Below, piece after piece: positions 8,352-17,190 of a stretch of DNA of 64,000 nucleotides. Where the stretch lies: assembly GCA_944325155.1 (NCBI GenBank), contig CALUYY010000003.1, positions 26,257-90,256 on the forward strand, given 5' to 3'. The notes beneath the pieces are model-generated. The model ran no database searches. It was not told the origin of the DNA and saw nothing but the letters and a program-made list of their open reading frames with translations. Made by a program: the position numbers and the translations under genes. Position 1 is the first letter of the stretch, and each line of letters opens with the position of its first letter. This DNA comes from Candidatus Gastranaerophilales bacterium. GTDB lineage: Bacteria > Cyanobacteriota > Vampirovibrionia > Gastranaerophilales > Gastranaerophilaceae.

Positions 8352-9611
8352 ATGATTTCAAAAACAACAAAAAAACAGTATCTGTCATTAATATTGGTAT
8401 TATTTTTTCTTTTTCTTGCAAAGGAAAACATTAATTTTATAAAAGAAGAAAAAATAACCCCTGATTCCATAAGCCAAAAAAGGGAAATTTCGCCCGAAGA
8501 ACTTTTTTTGGAATCCTATAAAGTAATAAAAAATAATTACTGGGATAAAAACTTATGCGGAAATAACCTTTCAAAGTGGAAAAAAAGATATGAAAACAAA
8601 ATTAAAGATGAAGACGATGCAAAAGTTGCAATAAATTCGATTCTTGCAAGTCTTGATGACCCTTATTCAAAATTTTTGGATAAAAAAGAATTTATTGAAC
8701 AATCAACAAGCATAGATTCCAAAATATACGGTATCGGCATAAATATTATAACCGAAGCGGGAAAAATCGTTATTATGAATGTAATTCAAGGAACACCTGC
8801 CGATTATGCCGATCTCAGGGCAGGAGATTTAATTTTAAAGGTAAACGGTGAAAATGCGGCAGGAAAAAGTATTTTTCAAATTGCGGCATACATAAAAAAC
8901 CCTGAAATTGAAACCGTGAACCTTGAAATTTTAAGACAGGGAAAAAAGCTCACCAAGCAGGTCAAAAAAGCGGAGATTAAAATAAAAACGGTAAAATCGG
9001 AAATTCTGGATAAGCAAATAGGCTATATAAGAATTTCAAGTTTCATAAGCGCCAATACCCCGATAGAATTTATTGATGCCATGAATAAAGTAAAAGACAC
9101 AAATGCTCTTATTCTTGACCTCAGGGGTAATACGGGCGGACTGTTTCAAAATGCGCTTTTTGTTGCCGATATATTTTTGGATAATAAAAATATAGTATCC
9201 GTTTTGGGAAGAGGCGGGCACAAAAGCTTATACAAAACACACTCCAAAAGCTATATCTACGATAAACCCATGGCGGTTCTTGTGGACAGTGAATCCGCAA
9301 GCGCATCCGAGATTGTATCAGGCGCTCTGAAAGATAATGACCGTGCAATAATTATAGGAACAAAAACATTCGGCAAGGGTCTTGTGCAGAAAGTCTTCAC
9401 TCTGCCCAATTCAACGGGGATGAACCTTACGATTGCAAGATATTTAACACCCGATAACATTGATATAAATAAAAAAGGAATAACCCCCGATTATCAAATT
9501 TTATTAACCAATGACGATATTGTAAATAATAATGACAGACAATTAAATTTTGCAAGAAAAACCCTGTTATCGGAAATTGAAAGAAATAAACTCGTTAAAA
9601 ATCAATTTTAA
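8352..9611 (+). CDS. ctpA: Carboxy-terminal processing protease CtpA (S41 family)
   Basis: Periplasmic or membrane-anchored serine protease. The 419 residues have an N-terminal hydrophobic anchor (about 10-20), a PDZ domain at about 125-210 (IYGIGINIITEAG, GTPADYADLRAGDLILKVNG) and the S41 catalytic domain. The Ser-Lys dyad is predicted at S317 (SASASEIV) and K342 (TFGK); the 25-residue spacing equals that of E. coli Tsp. The probable start is the ATG at 8352. The gene ends inside the left arm of a terminator. Substrates are unknown. Confidence 0.9.
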   Translation: MISKTTKKQYLSLILVLFFLFLAKENINFIKEEKITPDSISQKREISPEELFLESYKVIKNNYWDKNLCGNNLSKWKKRYENKIKDEDDAKVAINSILASLDDPYSKFLDKKEFIEQSTSIDSKIYGIGINIITEAGKIVIMNVIQGTPADYADLRAGDLILKVNGENAAGKSIFQIAAYIKNPEIETVNLEILRQGKKLTKQVKKAEIKIKTVKSEILDKQIGYIRISSFISANTPIEFIDAMNKVKDTNALILDLRGNTGGLFQNALFVADIFLDNKNIVSVLGRGGHKSLYKTHSKSYIYDKPMAVLVDSESASASEIVSGALKDNDRAIIIGTKTFGKGLVQKVFTLPNSTGMNLTIARYLTPDNIDINKKGITPDYQILLTNDDIVNNNDRQLNFARKTLLSEIERNKLVKNQF

Positions 9612-9642
9612 AAAGAGCTTCTATATTTTAGAAGCTCTTTTT
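9611..9642. terminator. Bidirectional terminator between ctpA and infC
   Basis: 12-bp stem (AAAAGAGCTTCT / AGAAGCTCTTTT) with a 7-base loop and T runs on both strands. It serves the two convergent genes. Confidence 0.85.
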
Positions 9643-9647
9643 AATTA

Positions 9648-10181
9648 TTATTTACCGCTTGAAGGTGCCAAAACCGCAACAACATTTTTTCCTTCAAGCA
9701 TGGGTTTTTTTTCAACAACGGGGTTAGCGTCTTCAATATCGGCTAAAAATTTATTCGCCAAATCAAACGCAAGTTTATTGTGCTGCATTTCCCTTCCTCT
9801 GAGCATTACGACAAGTTTAACTTTGTTTTGCTGGGATAAAAATTTTCTTGCGCTTTTCAATCTTACTTCATAATCATGGGTATCAATTTTATAGCGCATT
9901 TTTACTTCTTTAACTTCGACAACGTGTTGTTTTTTTCTTGCTTCTTTTGCGCGTTTTTCGGTTTCATATTTATATTTGCCCCAATCAATAATTTTTGCCA
10001 CGGGGGGTGATTGATTAGGGGAAACAACAACCAAATCCAAATCTTTTTCTCTTGCTAATTCAAGTGCTTTTGATGTAGGTATTGTACCGTGATTTACGCC
10101 TTCATCATCTATTAATCTTACCTCACGGGCCCTTATGCCCTCATTTACAAGCTCACGGGTCTTGATGTCTTCTTTTACGAT
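9648..10181 (-). CDS. infC: Translation initiation factor IF-3, predicted ATC start codon
   Basis: IF-3 keeps the 30S subunit free and checks the start codon. Reading upstream in frame from the conserved KDLDLVVVSPNQSPPVAKIIDWG region gives a complete IF-3 N-domain (VNEGIRAREVRLIDDEG, GTIPTSKALELA). The frame is closed by a stop at 10200-10202 and has no ATG or GTG upstream. An ATC at 10179-10181 lies 8 bases after AGGAG (10190-10194), giving 177 residues, the normal length. A start at the internal TTG (10040) would delete half of the N-domain. Non-AUG starts (AUU in E. coli and Bacillus relatives) are the known basis of infC autoregulation. The usual downstream rpmI-rplT genes are absent; a terminator follows directly. 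Confidence 0.93.
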   Translation of the reverse strand: MVKEDIKTRELVNEGIRAREVRLIDDEGVNHGTIPTSKALELAREKDLDLVVVSPNQSPPVAKIIDWGKYKYETEKRAKEARKKQHVVEVKEVKMRYKIDTHDYEVRLKSARKFLSQQNKVKLVVMLRGREMQHNKLAFDLANKFLADIEDANPVVEKKPMLEGKNVVAVLAPSSGK

Positions 10182-10261
10182 TTTTTTCTCTCCTTTAAAC
10201 TACAAAACTTAGTTTATCATTAAAAACTCTATTGGGCAATACCAACGGGCTTTATAAGAAT

Positions 10262-10294
10262 AAAAAAAGAGCCTCTTAAACTGAGAGGCTCTTT
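10262..10294 (-). terminator. Rho-independent terminator of the SLH gene
   Basis: 11-bp stem (AAAGAGCCTCT / AGAGGCTCTTT) followed on the minus strand by a T7 run, 23 bases after the SLH stop codon. Confidence 0.85.
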
Positions 10295-10316
10295 CAATTT
10301 TTTCAAATTCCTTAAA

Positions 10317-11756
10317 TTAGAACACAATTGTAAGTTCTTCGTTGGGGTTCAAGCTTGACGAATTTGAAAGCGAAGGAACGATAACGTAAACGATTTCGTC
10401 GCCCACTTCATAAACTACGCCAAAAATACCTGATACTGCAACTTTTGTAACGTCAAATGCGCCTTTAAGAATTGTAACTGCCGAGTTGCCAAGGCTTGCA
10501 ACACCACGGCCGGGATGAAGCGTGAATGTTTCAACAAGGAAATTCGAAAGTTCATCGCCAACTTCTTCAACGCCGTTGCCCGCAACATTGCAGATTGCTC
10601 CGCCCGTTCTGCCGACAACACCCGCTGCACGTCCTACGATTGTTAAAGGAGCGCCTACAAGTCTTGCCAAGATGTTCGGGTTTTTAAGGTCTTCAACCGA
10701 AGCTGAAGCAACCTGTTTCGGTAAGCATTTTTTGCAATCGCCGTTTTTAATATATTTGAATTGAACTTTAATATAACCGGGTTCTTTAATTCCGGGTCTT
10801 TGAACGGCAATAACGTTACCTCTTACGATTGAGCCTTCGGGGAATGAAACGCCGTCAACAACAACTTCTTCGGTTGTTTTAGCCGTAAACCATTCGCCTA
10901 CGTTTGAAGTTTTAGCGGACAATCTGTCTAAGAGTTTAACTTTAACGGTTGTAATACCGCAAGCTGCTTTTCCGTCAGCGGAAATAGCGGAGCCGGATTG
11001 AAGAGAAGCAAGGTTCTTTCTTAAGGAAGCAACAAGGTATGCAACCTGTTCTTTTGATAAATATTCGTTTTCAATAACGCCTTTTGAATCGGGAACCGCA
11101 TCTAAAAGGTTAGAAGCGATAACTTCATTTGTGGCGCTGTAAGCCCAAGCGGGGATATATTGCATTGTTTCGTTTTTATAAACGGGAACTGCAGTTGCGG
11201 AGTGGTTAATATTGATTAATTTTGCAACCGTAGCAAATACTTCCGCTTTTGTAATGGGCTGGTCGGGTTTAAATACACCTGAAGGGTAACCTATCATAAT
11301 GTCTTTTTCGGTTACTTTGTAAATCCAGTCTTTTGCCCAGTAATTTGCATCGATGTCGGAATAAGGTTTGTAGTTTTCGGGTGTTTCAACATTCAAACCT
11401 TCCGCAAGGATTGTTGCAACTTCTGAACGAAGAGTGGGGGCTTTGGGGTTAAACGAGGTGGCATGACCGGATTTTAACTGGCTGTCTTTGATAATATCCA
11501 AGACATCCTTAGCCCAAGATTTAACATAAACATTGTCTTTGTTTCCAACGGTAATTTTGTTTTTTGTTTTTAAAATTTTACCGCCGGTAACATAAACGGA
11601 TTTTGCATCAACAAGCGTTTGTGCTTGTGATTTGAACAGTGTCGGGTGTGCATAGCTTTGTGTTTTGGCTTCCAATGCACAGGGTTTAGCCAAAGCAACA
11701 GAAGAAATAGCGCACATTGCAACCGTTACTGCAAGAAGCTTTTTCATCACTTTCAT
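10317..11756 (-). CDS. Exported S-layer-homology (SLH) domain protein
   Basis: 479 residues from the ATG at 11756, which has AGGAG five bases upstream; a longer frame to 11858 would cover the promoter. Residues 1-23 form a signal peptide (MKVMKKLLAVTVAMCAISSVALA). Two SLH-like repeats follow (DVLDIIKDSQLKSGH...RSEVATILAEGL and YSDIDANYWAKDWIYKVTEKD...ITKAEVFATVAKLI), which usually bind wall polymers. The C-terminal half is not the OprB-type porin of cyanobacterial SLH proteins. It has a predicted small domain (VKLLDRLSAKTSNVGEWFTA...PEGSIVRGNVIAVQRPG) and a hydrophobic, glycine-rich region. Function beyond wall attachment is unknown. The strong promoter, structured leader and dedicated terminator suggest high expression. 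Confidence 0.85.
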   Translation of the reverse strand: MKVMKKLLAVTVAMCAISSVALAKPCALEAKTQSYAHPTLFKSQAQTLVDAKSVYVTGGKILKTKNKITVGNKDNVYVKSWAKDVLDIIKDSQLKSGHATSFNPKAPTLRSEVATILAEGLNVETPENYKPYSDIDANYWAKDWIYKVTEKDIMIGYPSGVFKPDQPITKAEVFATVAKLININHSATAVPVYKNETMQYIPAWAYSATNEVIASNLLDAVPDSKGVIENEYLSKEQVAYLVASLRKNLASLQSGSAISADGKAACGITTVKVKLLDRLSAKTSNVGEWFTAKTTEEVVVDGVSFPEGSIVRGNVIAVQRPGIKEPGYIKVQFKYIKNGDCKKCLPKQVASASVEDLKNPNILARLVGAPLTIVGRAAGVVGRTGGAICNVAGNGVEEVGDELSNFLVETFTLHPGRGVASLGNSAVTILKGAFDVTKVAVSGIFGVVYEVGDEIVYVIVPSLSNSSSLNPNEELTIVF

Positions 11757-11777
11757 GTTTTCTCCTATCCTATTCTC

Positions 11778-11802
11778 AAGTAAAGCATTTATTACTTTAC
11801 TT
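11778..11802 (-). promoter_or_regulatory. 5'-leader hairpin of the SLH mRNA
   Basis: Inverted repeat AAGTAAAG / CTTTACTT with a 9-base loop, ending 11 bases upstream of the Shine-Dalgarno sequence. It could stabilise the transcript or tune ribosome access. Confidence 0.45.
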
Positions 11803-11825
11803 ACTATTTCCCTTACTTTAGAATA

Positions 11826-11854
11826 AGGATAGTAAAAAATTGCCAAAATGTCAA
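11826..11854 (-). promoter_or_regulatory. Sigma-70-type promoter of the SLH gene
   Basis: Minus strand: perfect TTGACA (11849-11854), 17-base spacer, TATCCT (11826-11831). It leaves a leader of about 60 bases. Confidence 0.7.
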
Positions 11855-11886
11855 TCAAATCATGCGCTTAAAGGCATTTAAAAAAT

Positions 11887-12573
11887 TTAAAAAACTCTCG
11901 TTTTGCTTCTTTTGGGTTTAAGCGTAACGGTATTTATATTGTTTCCTCTTTTATAAGTTAATGTCAGGGTATCGTTTATGCTTTTTGCGAATAACGCTTT
12001 TGAATATTCATCAACAGGCATATCTTTAATTGAAACATTATTTATTGAAATAATTTTATCTCCCGCCATAAGTCCTTTTGATTTGGCGTCATAATTAACC
12101 GCCGTAAGAACAATTCCCGTTTCTTTTCCTTTCGGGGCTTTTATTTTTTCGCCGTTAAAATCATACAGATCATATTCAAACCCGAGCCCGTATAAAAATT
12201 TTCCCGTCATTGAGGCTTTTATGCCGTTTAAAACCGATGTTTCATCAGATAAACTTACCGTTTGGGGTTCATCGTTTGCGCTTGCTTTCATCATGACAAG
12301 TTCAAGCTTTGTTCCCTTTTCAACGGGAATGAAATTAACGTTATAATAATAAGTAACGGAACCGTATGCCCCTTGCGGTTTTTTTTCAACAGCTTGAAAA
12401 TTATTGGCTTCATAAGAATTTATATGGTGAACGTTTGCACCTTTAATCATAAAATATTTGGCCGCACCCGCTTTCAATTCGTTAACATCCGAACCTATAA
12501 AAACTTCTTCAACTTTAGCATAAACGGAATTAACACCGAATAAAACACAAATTAAAAATAATATCTTTTTCAT
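11887..12573 (-). CDS. Exported PDZ-domain protein of unknown function
   Basis: 228 residues with a signal peptide (MKKILFLICVLFGVNSVYA, 1-19). The middle region (KYFMIKGANVHHINSYEANNF...) is not recognised. The C-terminal part, about 135-220, is a PDZ domain (GIVLTAVNYDAKSKGLMAGDKIISINNVSI). No protease domain is present, so a scaffold or substrate-binding role in the periplasm is more likely than catalysis. It starts 3 bases after the uracil-DNA glycosylase stop and is probably co-transcribed. The next gene downstream, the SLH gene, has its own promoter. Confidence 0.75.
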   Translation of the reverse strand: MKKILFLICVLFGVNSVYAKVEEVFIGSDVNELKAGAAKYFMIKGANVHHINSYEANNFQAVEKKPQGAYGSVTYYYNVNFIPVEKGTKLELVMMKASANDEPQTVSLSDETSVLNGIKASMTGKFLYGLGFEYDLYDFNGEKIKAPKGKETGIVLTAVNYDAKSKGLMAGDKIISINNVSIKDMPVDEYSKALFAKSINDTLTLTYKRGNNINTVTLKPKRSKTRVF

Positions 12574-12576
12574 TAC

Positions 12577-13158
12577 CTACCCTTTAATTTCATCGTACAT
12601 TCTTTTTACTTCTTTTATATCCTGCCACATCTGCCACTTCGGAGAACCTTTTTCTCTTGAGTCATTTCTTAAAAGATATGAAGGGTGATAAATGGGCATC
12701 ATCTTTGAACCGTACGGTCCGTCAAACCACTTTCCTCTTACTTTTGTTATTCCGAATCCGGTATCTAAAAGGCTTTTCAGCGCAACATTTCCGCATATTA
12801 AAATAATTTTGGGCTTTAAAATTTCAAGCTGCGCATCCATATATTCTCTGCATGCTTCTTTTTCAGAGGGCAGAGGATCTCTGTTATCGGGCGGACGGCA
12901 TTTTATCGTATTCATTATATAAACATCTTTTTTTCTGGATAAGCCGACGCATTCAAAAATTTTATCCAATAACTGCCCCGCTTTTCCGACAAAAGGAACG
13001 CCCGTCTTATCTTCATAATACCCCGGAGCCTCTCCCACCAAAACAAGGTTACGGTTCGCAACTCCGTCAGAAAAAACAACATTGTGTCTTGTTTTTGAAA
13101 GAGCACATTTTGTGCATTTTAAACATTTTTCTTTTAATAATAAAAGTTCCCGTTCCAT
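12577..13158 (-). CDS. Uracil-DNA glycosylase, family 4 (iron-sulfur)
   Basis: Removes uracil from DNA. The 193 residues carry the family 4 marks: an N-terminal CxxC pair (CLKCTKCALSKTR) that with later cysteines binds a 4Fe-4S cluster, VLVGEAPGYYEDKTGVPFVG (motif A, GEAPG) and PIYHPSYLLR (motif B, HPS). KCRPPDNRDP carries a further cluster cysteine. Length is typical. It lies in a minus-strand run after the GT39 genes, 22 bases downstream. Confidence 0.92.
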   Translation of the reverse strand: MERELLLLKEKCLKCTKCALSKTRHNVVFSDGVANRNLVLVGEAPGYYEDKTGVPFVGKAGQLLDKIFECVGLSRKKDVYIMNTIKCRPPDNRDPLPSEKEACREYMDAQLEILKPKIILICGNVALKSLLDTGFGITKVRGKWFDGPYGSKMMPIYHPSYLLRNDSREKGSPKWQMWQDIKEVKRMYDEIKG

Positions 13159-13180
13159 AACAAATAATTATAAACTTTTT

Positions 13181-15205
13181 TTATCTCTTTACAATCCTTG
13201 CAATCAAGATATCTTTATCGGTTCTTATAACGGAAACATCATAAATTTGAGAGCATGTTGAAACAAACTCCTTAAACGTTTTATATTCCAGCCTTAAATA
13301 TATTAAATCGGATTTTGCTTCGGTTATCTTTTTTATTAATGTTTCCGTATCCGAGGGATATTTATACATAATAATTTCATCATCGTTATTTAAATATGAA
13401 CGATACTGTCTTTTGTATTTTTCAAAATCATGCATCATGATTCCTTTTTTATATTTCTTAAATTCGGGCAATTTCGAATCATAATATGCATATTTAAAAA
13501 GGTTTTCAAATAACGTTAAAGAGGTTCTGTTTTTTTCGATATAATCGCTGCCCCCGAAATAAAAAATAATAACAATAACCGCAAATATAATATTTATTAT
13601 ATTTTTCTTAAAAACGGCAAATATAGCCATAGCAATCGTTATTACAATAAAAGGCAAAACGTTTATAAAGTAATATTCTCTTATAACGGGTCGAATTTGG
13701 GATATCAGATAAGAAGCGGCAAATAAAAATAAAATTGAATAAACAGAATAAAGATAAATATTAAAATAATTTTTATCTTCCCTGAATAACAATGCTTTTA
13801 TCTTCGGAATAAAAATACAAAATGCAATCAATAATATCAAAAACGCCAAAATTTTACCCGCATAAAATTTTGAAAATATATTAATAATATCTTTAATTTC
13901 GGGTTTAACAAGAACATTAAAGCTGTTATCCAATAAAGCTTTATTAAATGCGGTCATTAAAAAATAAGGAATAAAAGAAAATGCAGCCAAAAGATTGCAG
14001 ATAAAAAATTTGATTCTTGATTTATTATCAAGCTTAAAAATTGCATAAATAAAATTGCAGGTTAAAATAAGTATCTGGAAATAATGGGTATTTGCCATCA
14101 ATATTGCAATAAATGCATAAATTATAAAGTCTTTATTTTGTTTATTTTTAATTATTTTAAATAAATAATATGCGCTTAAAATTGAAAACAGTGCGCAGAG
14201 AGAATAAGCTCTGAATTCCCGAGCGGAATAAATTGAATAAATATTTATCGCAAATAAAAACGAAGTCAAAAGCGCAGTTTTTTTATCAAGGTTTTCTTTT
14301 AAAAATATATAAATAATCCCGACGGTTAAAATTGAAAATATGCAGGGCAAAATTCTGCAAACGCCTTCATTATTGCCGAATATCATCATCCAGATTTTTG
14401 CAAGAATAAAGAATAAAGGCGGATTTCCGGGGTCAGAAAACGTCATTAAAAAAGAATCATTTATATATGAAGCACACGTTGCCGTATACAATTCATCCGT
14501 CCAAAAAGTAAAATTATTGTCAGACAGTCTTAAAATAAGCGCCGATAGCATAACCCACCATATAGCGTATGTTTTAAACATATTAAAACCGAGGGTTATT
14601 TTATCTTTGTTATTTATATAAATCAGAAAAGACGCAATAAGCCCCAAAAGAGGCAGCATATAAAATTTTGAATTATAAAATATTGAAAGAAAATAGATAA
14701 AAAAGTGTTTAAGGGGTCCTTTATCGGTTATATATCCCGAATTTTTATAATATTTGATATCGTTCGGAAATTTATAATATCCGTTTTTATCTTTATCGAA
14801 TTTTAAAATGTCATCGCCCGTATAATAATAAAAACCGCGCCCGACCGTAATTACCATATTTTTTATGTTTTTAATTTTTTCTTCTTTATTGTCTCCGTCA
14901 ATTTTAAGCGCCATATTATAAATTTTTCTGTTATTAACGTCATATCCCGTATAAGAATTTTTTGTTTTCATAATATAAGGCTTCAGTTCAATTCCGTTTA
15001 ACAAAATATGAATATCCGGTATTAAACTTTTCGGCATTTCAATATTAATTCTTATATCTGCGTCAATTTTTCCGAAAACGGGAATATTAAACTCTTTTGA
15101 TTGAGTCATAAACGTTTTGCCGAATGAAAAAATGACAAAAATAACAAGAATGAAAAATACGGCATTTATAAAATTTTTATTTTGTAAAAAAGATTTTACG
15201 GGCAT
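13181..15205 (-). CDS. GT39-like polytopic glycosyltransferase, copy 2
   Basis: 674 residues. A first membrane helix (about 14-30) is followed by a periplasmic segment of about 120 residues (DADIRINIEMPKSLIPDIHI...YFYKFPNDIKYY region), then about ten more membrane helices. The catalytic loop of the GT-C fold is visible as FTFWTDELYTATCA with the Asp-Glu pair, and FSDPGNPPLFFILAKIW follows. It belongs with PMT/ArnT-type enzymes that use polyprenyl-phosphate sugars on the outer face of the membrane. It is a paralogue of the gene just upstream (15208-17190), 2 bases away. The acceptor is unknown. Confidence 0.75.
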   Translation of the reverse strand: MPVKSFLQNKNFINAVFFILVIFVIFSFGKTFMTQSKEFNIPVFGKIDADIRINIEMPKSLIPDIHILLNGIELKPYIMKTKNSYTGYDVNNRKIYNMALKIDGDNKEEKIKNIKNMVITVGRGFYYYTGDDILKFDKDKNGYYKFPNDIKYYKNSGYITDKGPLKHFFIYFLSIFYNSKFYMLPLLGLIASFLIYINNKDKITLGFNMFKTYAIWWVMLSALILRLSDNNFTFWTDELYTATCASYINDSFLMTFSDPGNPPLFFILAKIWMMIFGNNEGVCRILPCIFSILTVGIIYIFLKENLDKKTALLTSFLFAINIYSIYSAREFRAYSLCALFSILSAYYLFKIIKNKQNKDFIIYAFIAILMANTHYFQILILTCNFIYAIFKLDNKSRIKFFICNLLAAFSFIPYFLMTAFNKALLDNSFNVLVKPEIKDIINIFSKFYAGKILAFLILLIAFCIFIPKIKALLFREDKNYFNIYLYSVYSILFLFAASYLISQIRPVIREYYFINVLPFIVITIAMAIFAVFKKNIINIIFAVIVIIFYFGGSDYIEKNRTSLTLFENLFKYAYYDSKLPEFKKYKKGIMMHDFEKYKRQYRSYLNNDDEIIMYKYPSDTETLIKKITEAKSDLIYLRLEYKTFKEFVSTCSQIYDVSVIRTDKDILIARIVKR

Positions 15206-15207
15206 TT

Positions 15208-17190
15208 TTATTTCCTTTTAATAATTTTTGCGATTAACACGTCTTTATCCGTTCTTATGATTTCCCAACCATATCTGTCTGCAACCGTTTTAAAAAATTC
15301 ATTCAAAATATTATATTCAAGTTTAAGATAAAAGCCGGTATTTTTTGAATTTTCAATTTCGTTTATTAATTTCTCAATATTTAAAGGCGGAGGTATAACG
15401 ATAATTTCATCATTTTTATTCAAATAAGAAGGAAAAGCTTTTATTATCATATTTTTTGAATGCGGGACAATTAATGCTCCTTTATTATCCTGTTTTGAAT
15501 CACAATAATAAAATTTAACAAGCCTTTTAAAATCCAATAATCTTGATTTATCTCTGTTTATATAATTTGAATAAGAAAAATAAGAAAAGATAATTAAAAT
15601 TGAAAGAAAATATGCCAAAACTTTTTTCCTTATGATAAAAATGCTGAAAACCGCCAAAATTACAAAATAAGGCAGTAAAATAACAAAATAATAAGTTCTT
15701 GCAATCGGTTTTATCAAAGAAAAAAGATAAGAAAATATAAATAAGGAAAAAATCATATAAAAGCAATAATAATAAATATTAAAAAAGCTTTTGTTATCAA
15801 TAAATATTTTTTTTCTTAAAAAAAGAATAAAAGAAAGAATAAATAAAATTAAAACAATAAAAAATGCCGTCTCCCCCTGAATAAATTTTATAAAAACATC
15901 AATATAAAATTTAATATCGGGCATTAAAAATTTATTGAATTCTTTATCCAAAAGCGCATTATTCAATGCTGTCAATAAAAAATAAGGAAGAAAAGACAAA
16001 AAAGCAATAAAATGAATTATAAAAAATTTTATCCTGTTTTTATTATCCAAAAACACCATGCCTGAAATAAAATTTGAAATTAAAACAAGAATTTCAAAAT
16101 AATGAAGATTAAAAGCAAGAATTGAAAAGATAAGATATAAAATAAAGTCTTTTGTTTTTTTATATTTTATTATTTTAAATATCAAATATGAAAATATTAT
16201 TGAAAATAAAATACAGAGAGAATAACTCCTTAATTCCTGGGCGGAACAAATCGAATAAATATTAATCGAATATAAAAAACAAACAATATTTATAATTAAA
16301 TTTTTATTTTCAATTTCAAGATTTTCTTTTAAAAATAAATAAATAAAATAAATTGAAAAAAGAGAAAAACAAACGGAAAGAAGCCTTATATAACAGGGTT
16401 CAAATCCGAACATAAAAGAAAAAAATCTGACAAAAATAAAAAATAAGGGCGGATTTCCGGGATCTGAAAATGTTTTCATAAAAGGCGAATTGATATTCCC
16501 CGCTTCATACAAGCTGTATAATTCATCCGTCCAATAAAAATGCGACAAATCGGACAATCTTAAAATTAAGGCTAAAATTAAAATCCAAATTATCGGGTTT
16601 TTCTTTAAAAAAGAAAAACCTAAATTAATTTTATCTTTGTTATGAACATAAGTTATTACCGATAAAAAAAGAAAAAATAAGGGGATAATATAAAATTTGG
16701 AATTATAAAATATTGATAAAAAGAAAGTAAAAAATTTTTTTATAATTCCTCTGTCCGTTATATATTTTGAATTTTTATTATATTTAACGTAATCGGGAAA
16801 AAGATATCTTCCGTTTTTATCTTTTTTAAAATTTTTTATATCGGCATTTGTAAAATAAAATAATTCCCCGCCGATTGATACAACCGCTTTTTCAAACCCG
16901 TTTAAAAAAGAAATTTTATAAACTGGATAATTGTTTAATTCATAAAAATCATACTTATTATTTTTAAAATTGTTTGTTTTATTTAATTCAATATCGTTAA
17001 TAAAAATTTTCGCATTTTTTGACTGCATATTTATTCTTATATCGGCATTATCACCGTTAAATAACGGAATATTTAATTTTTGTTCGTTTATGTAAAACGA
17101 AAATAAAAATGCAAAAAATGAAACAATAAGGCATAAATAAAAAATAAAGTTTATAAAAATTTTATTTTGAAAAGCGGATTTTAACAACAT
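15208..17190 (-). CDS. GT39-like polytopic glycosyltransferase, copy 1
   Basis: 660 residues with the same layout as its neighbour: TM1, an extracytoplasmic insert (NGDNADIRINMQSKNAKIF...), then a multi-spanning GT-C core with FYWTDELYSLYEAG (catalytic Asp-Glu) and TFSDPGNPPLFFIFVRFF. The C-terminal soluble tail ends IIRTDKDVLIAKIIKRK, nearly identical to that of copy 2. The gene is extremely rich in Lys, Asn, Ile and Phe codons. It overlaps the Dpm1-like gene by 29 bases, which suggests tight coupling between making the lipid-linked sugar and using it. Confidence 0.75.
   Translation of the reverse strand: MLLKSAFQNKIFINFIFYLCLIVSFFAFLFSFYINEQKLNIPLFNGDNADIRINMQSKNAKIFINDIELNKTNNFKNNKYDFYELNNYPVYKISFLNGFEKAVVSIGGELFYFTNADIKNFKKDKNGRYLFPDYVKYNKNSKYITDRGIIKKFFTFFLSIFYNSKFYIIPLFFLFLSVITYVHNKDKINLGFSFLKKNPIIWILILALILRLSDLSHFYWTDELYSLYEAGNINSPFMKTFSDPGNPPLFFIFVRFFSFMFGFEPCYIRLLSVCFSLFSIYFIYLFLKENLEIENKNLIINIVCFLYSINIYSICSAQELRSYSLCILFSIIFSYLIFKIIKYKKTKDFILYLIFSILAFNLHYFEILVLISNFISGMVFLDNKNRIKFFIIHFIAFLSFLPYFLLTALNNALLDKEFNKFLMPDIKFYIDVFIKFIQGETAFFIVLILFILSFILFLRKKIFIDNKSFFNIYYYCFYMIFSLFIFSYLFSLIKPIARTYYFVILLPYFVILAVFSIFIIRKKVLAYFLSILIIFSYFSYSNYINRDKSRLLDFKRLVKFYYCDSKQDNKGALIVPHSKNMIIKAFPSYLNKNDEIIVIPPPLNIEKLINEIENSKNTGFYLKLEYNILNEFFKTVADRYGWEIIRTDKDVLIAKIIKRK

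Noticed and set aside
11757..11858. Longer SLH protein starting at 11858
   Set aside because: It would put coding sequence over the promoter and precede the signal peptide by 34 residues.
13181..17190. Horizontal transfer of the GT39 genes because of very low GC
   Set aside because: The A+T-rich codons follow from Lys/Asn/Ile/Phe-rich membrane proteins; no mobile element or repeat borders are seen.
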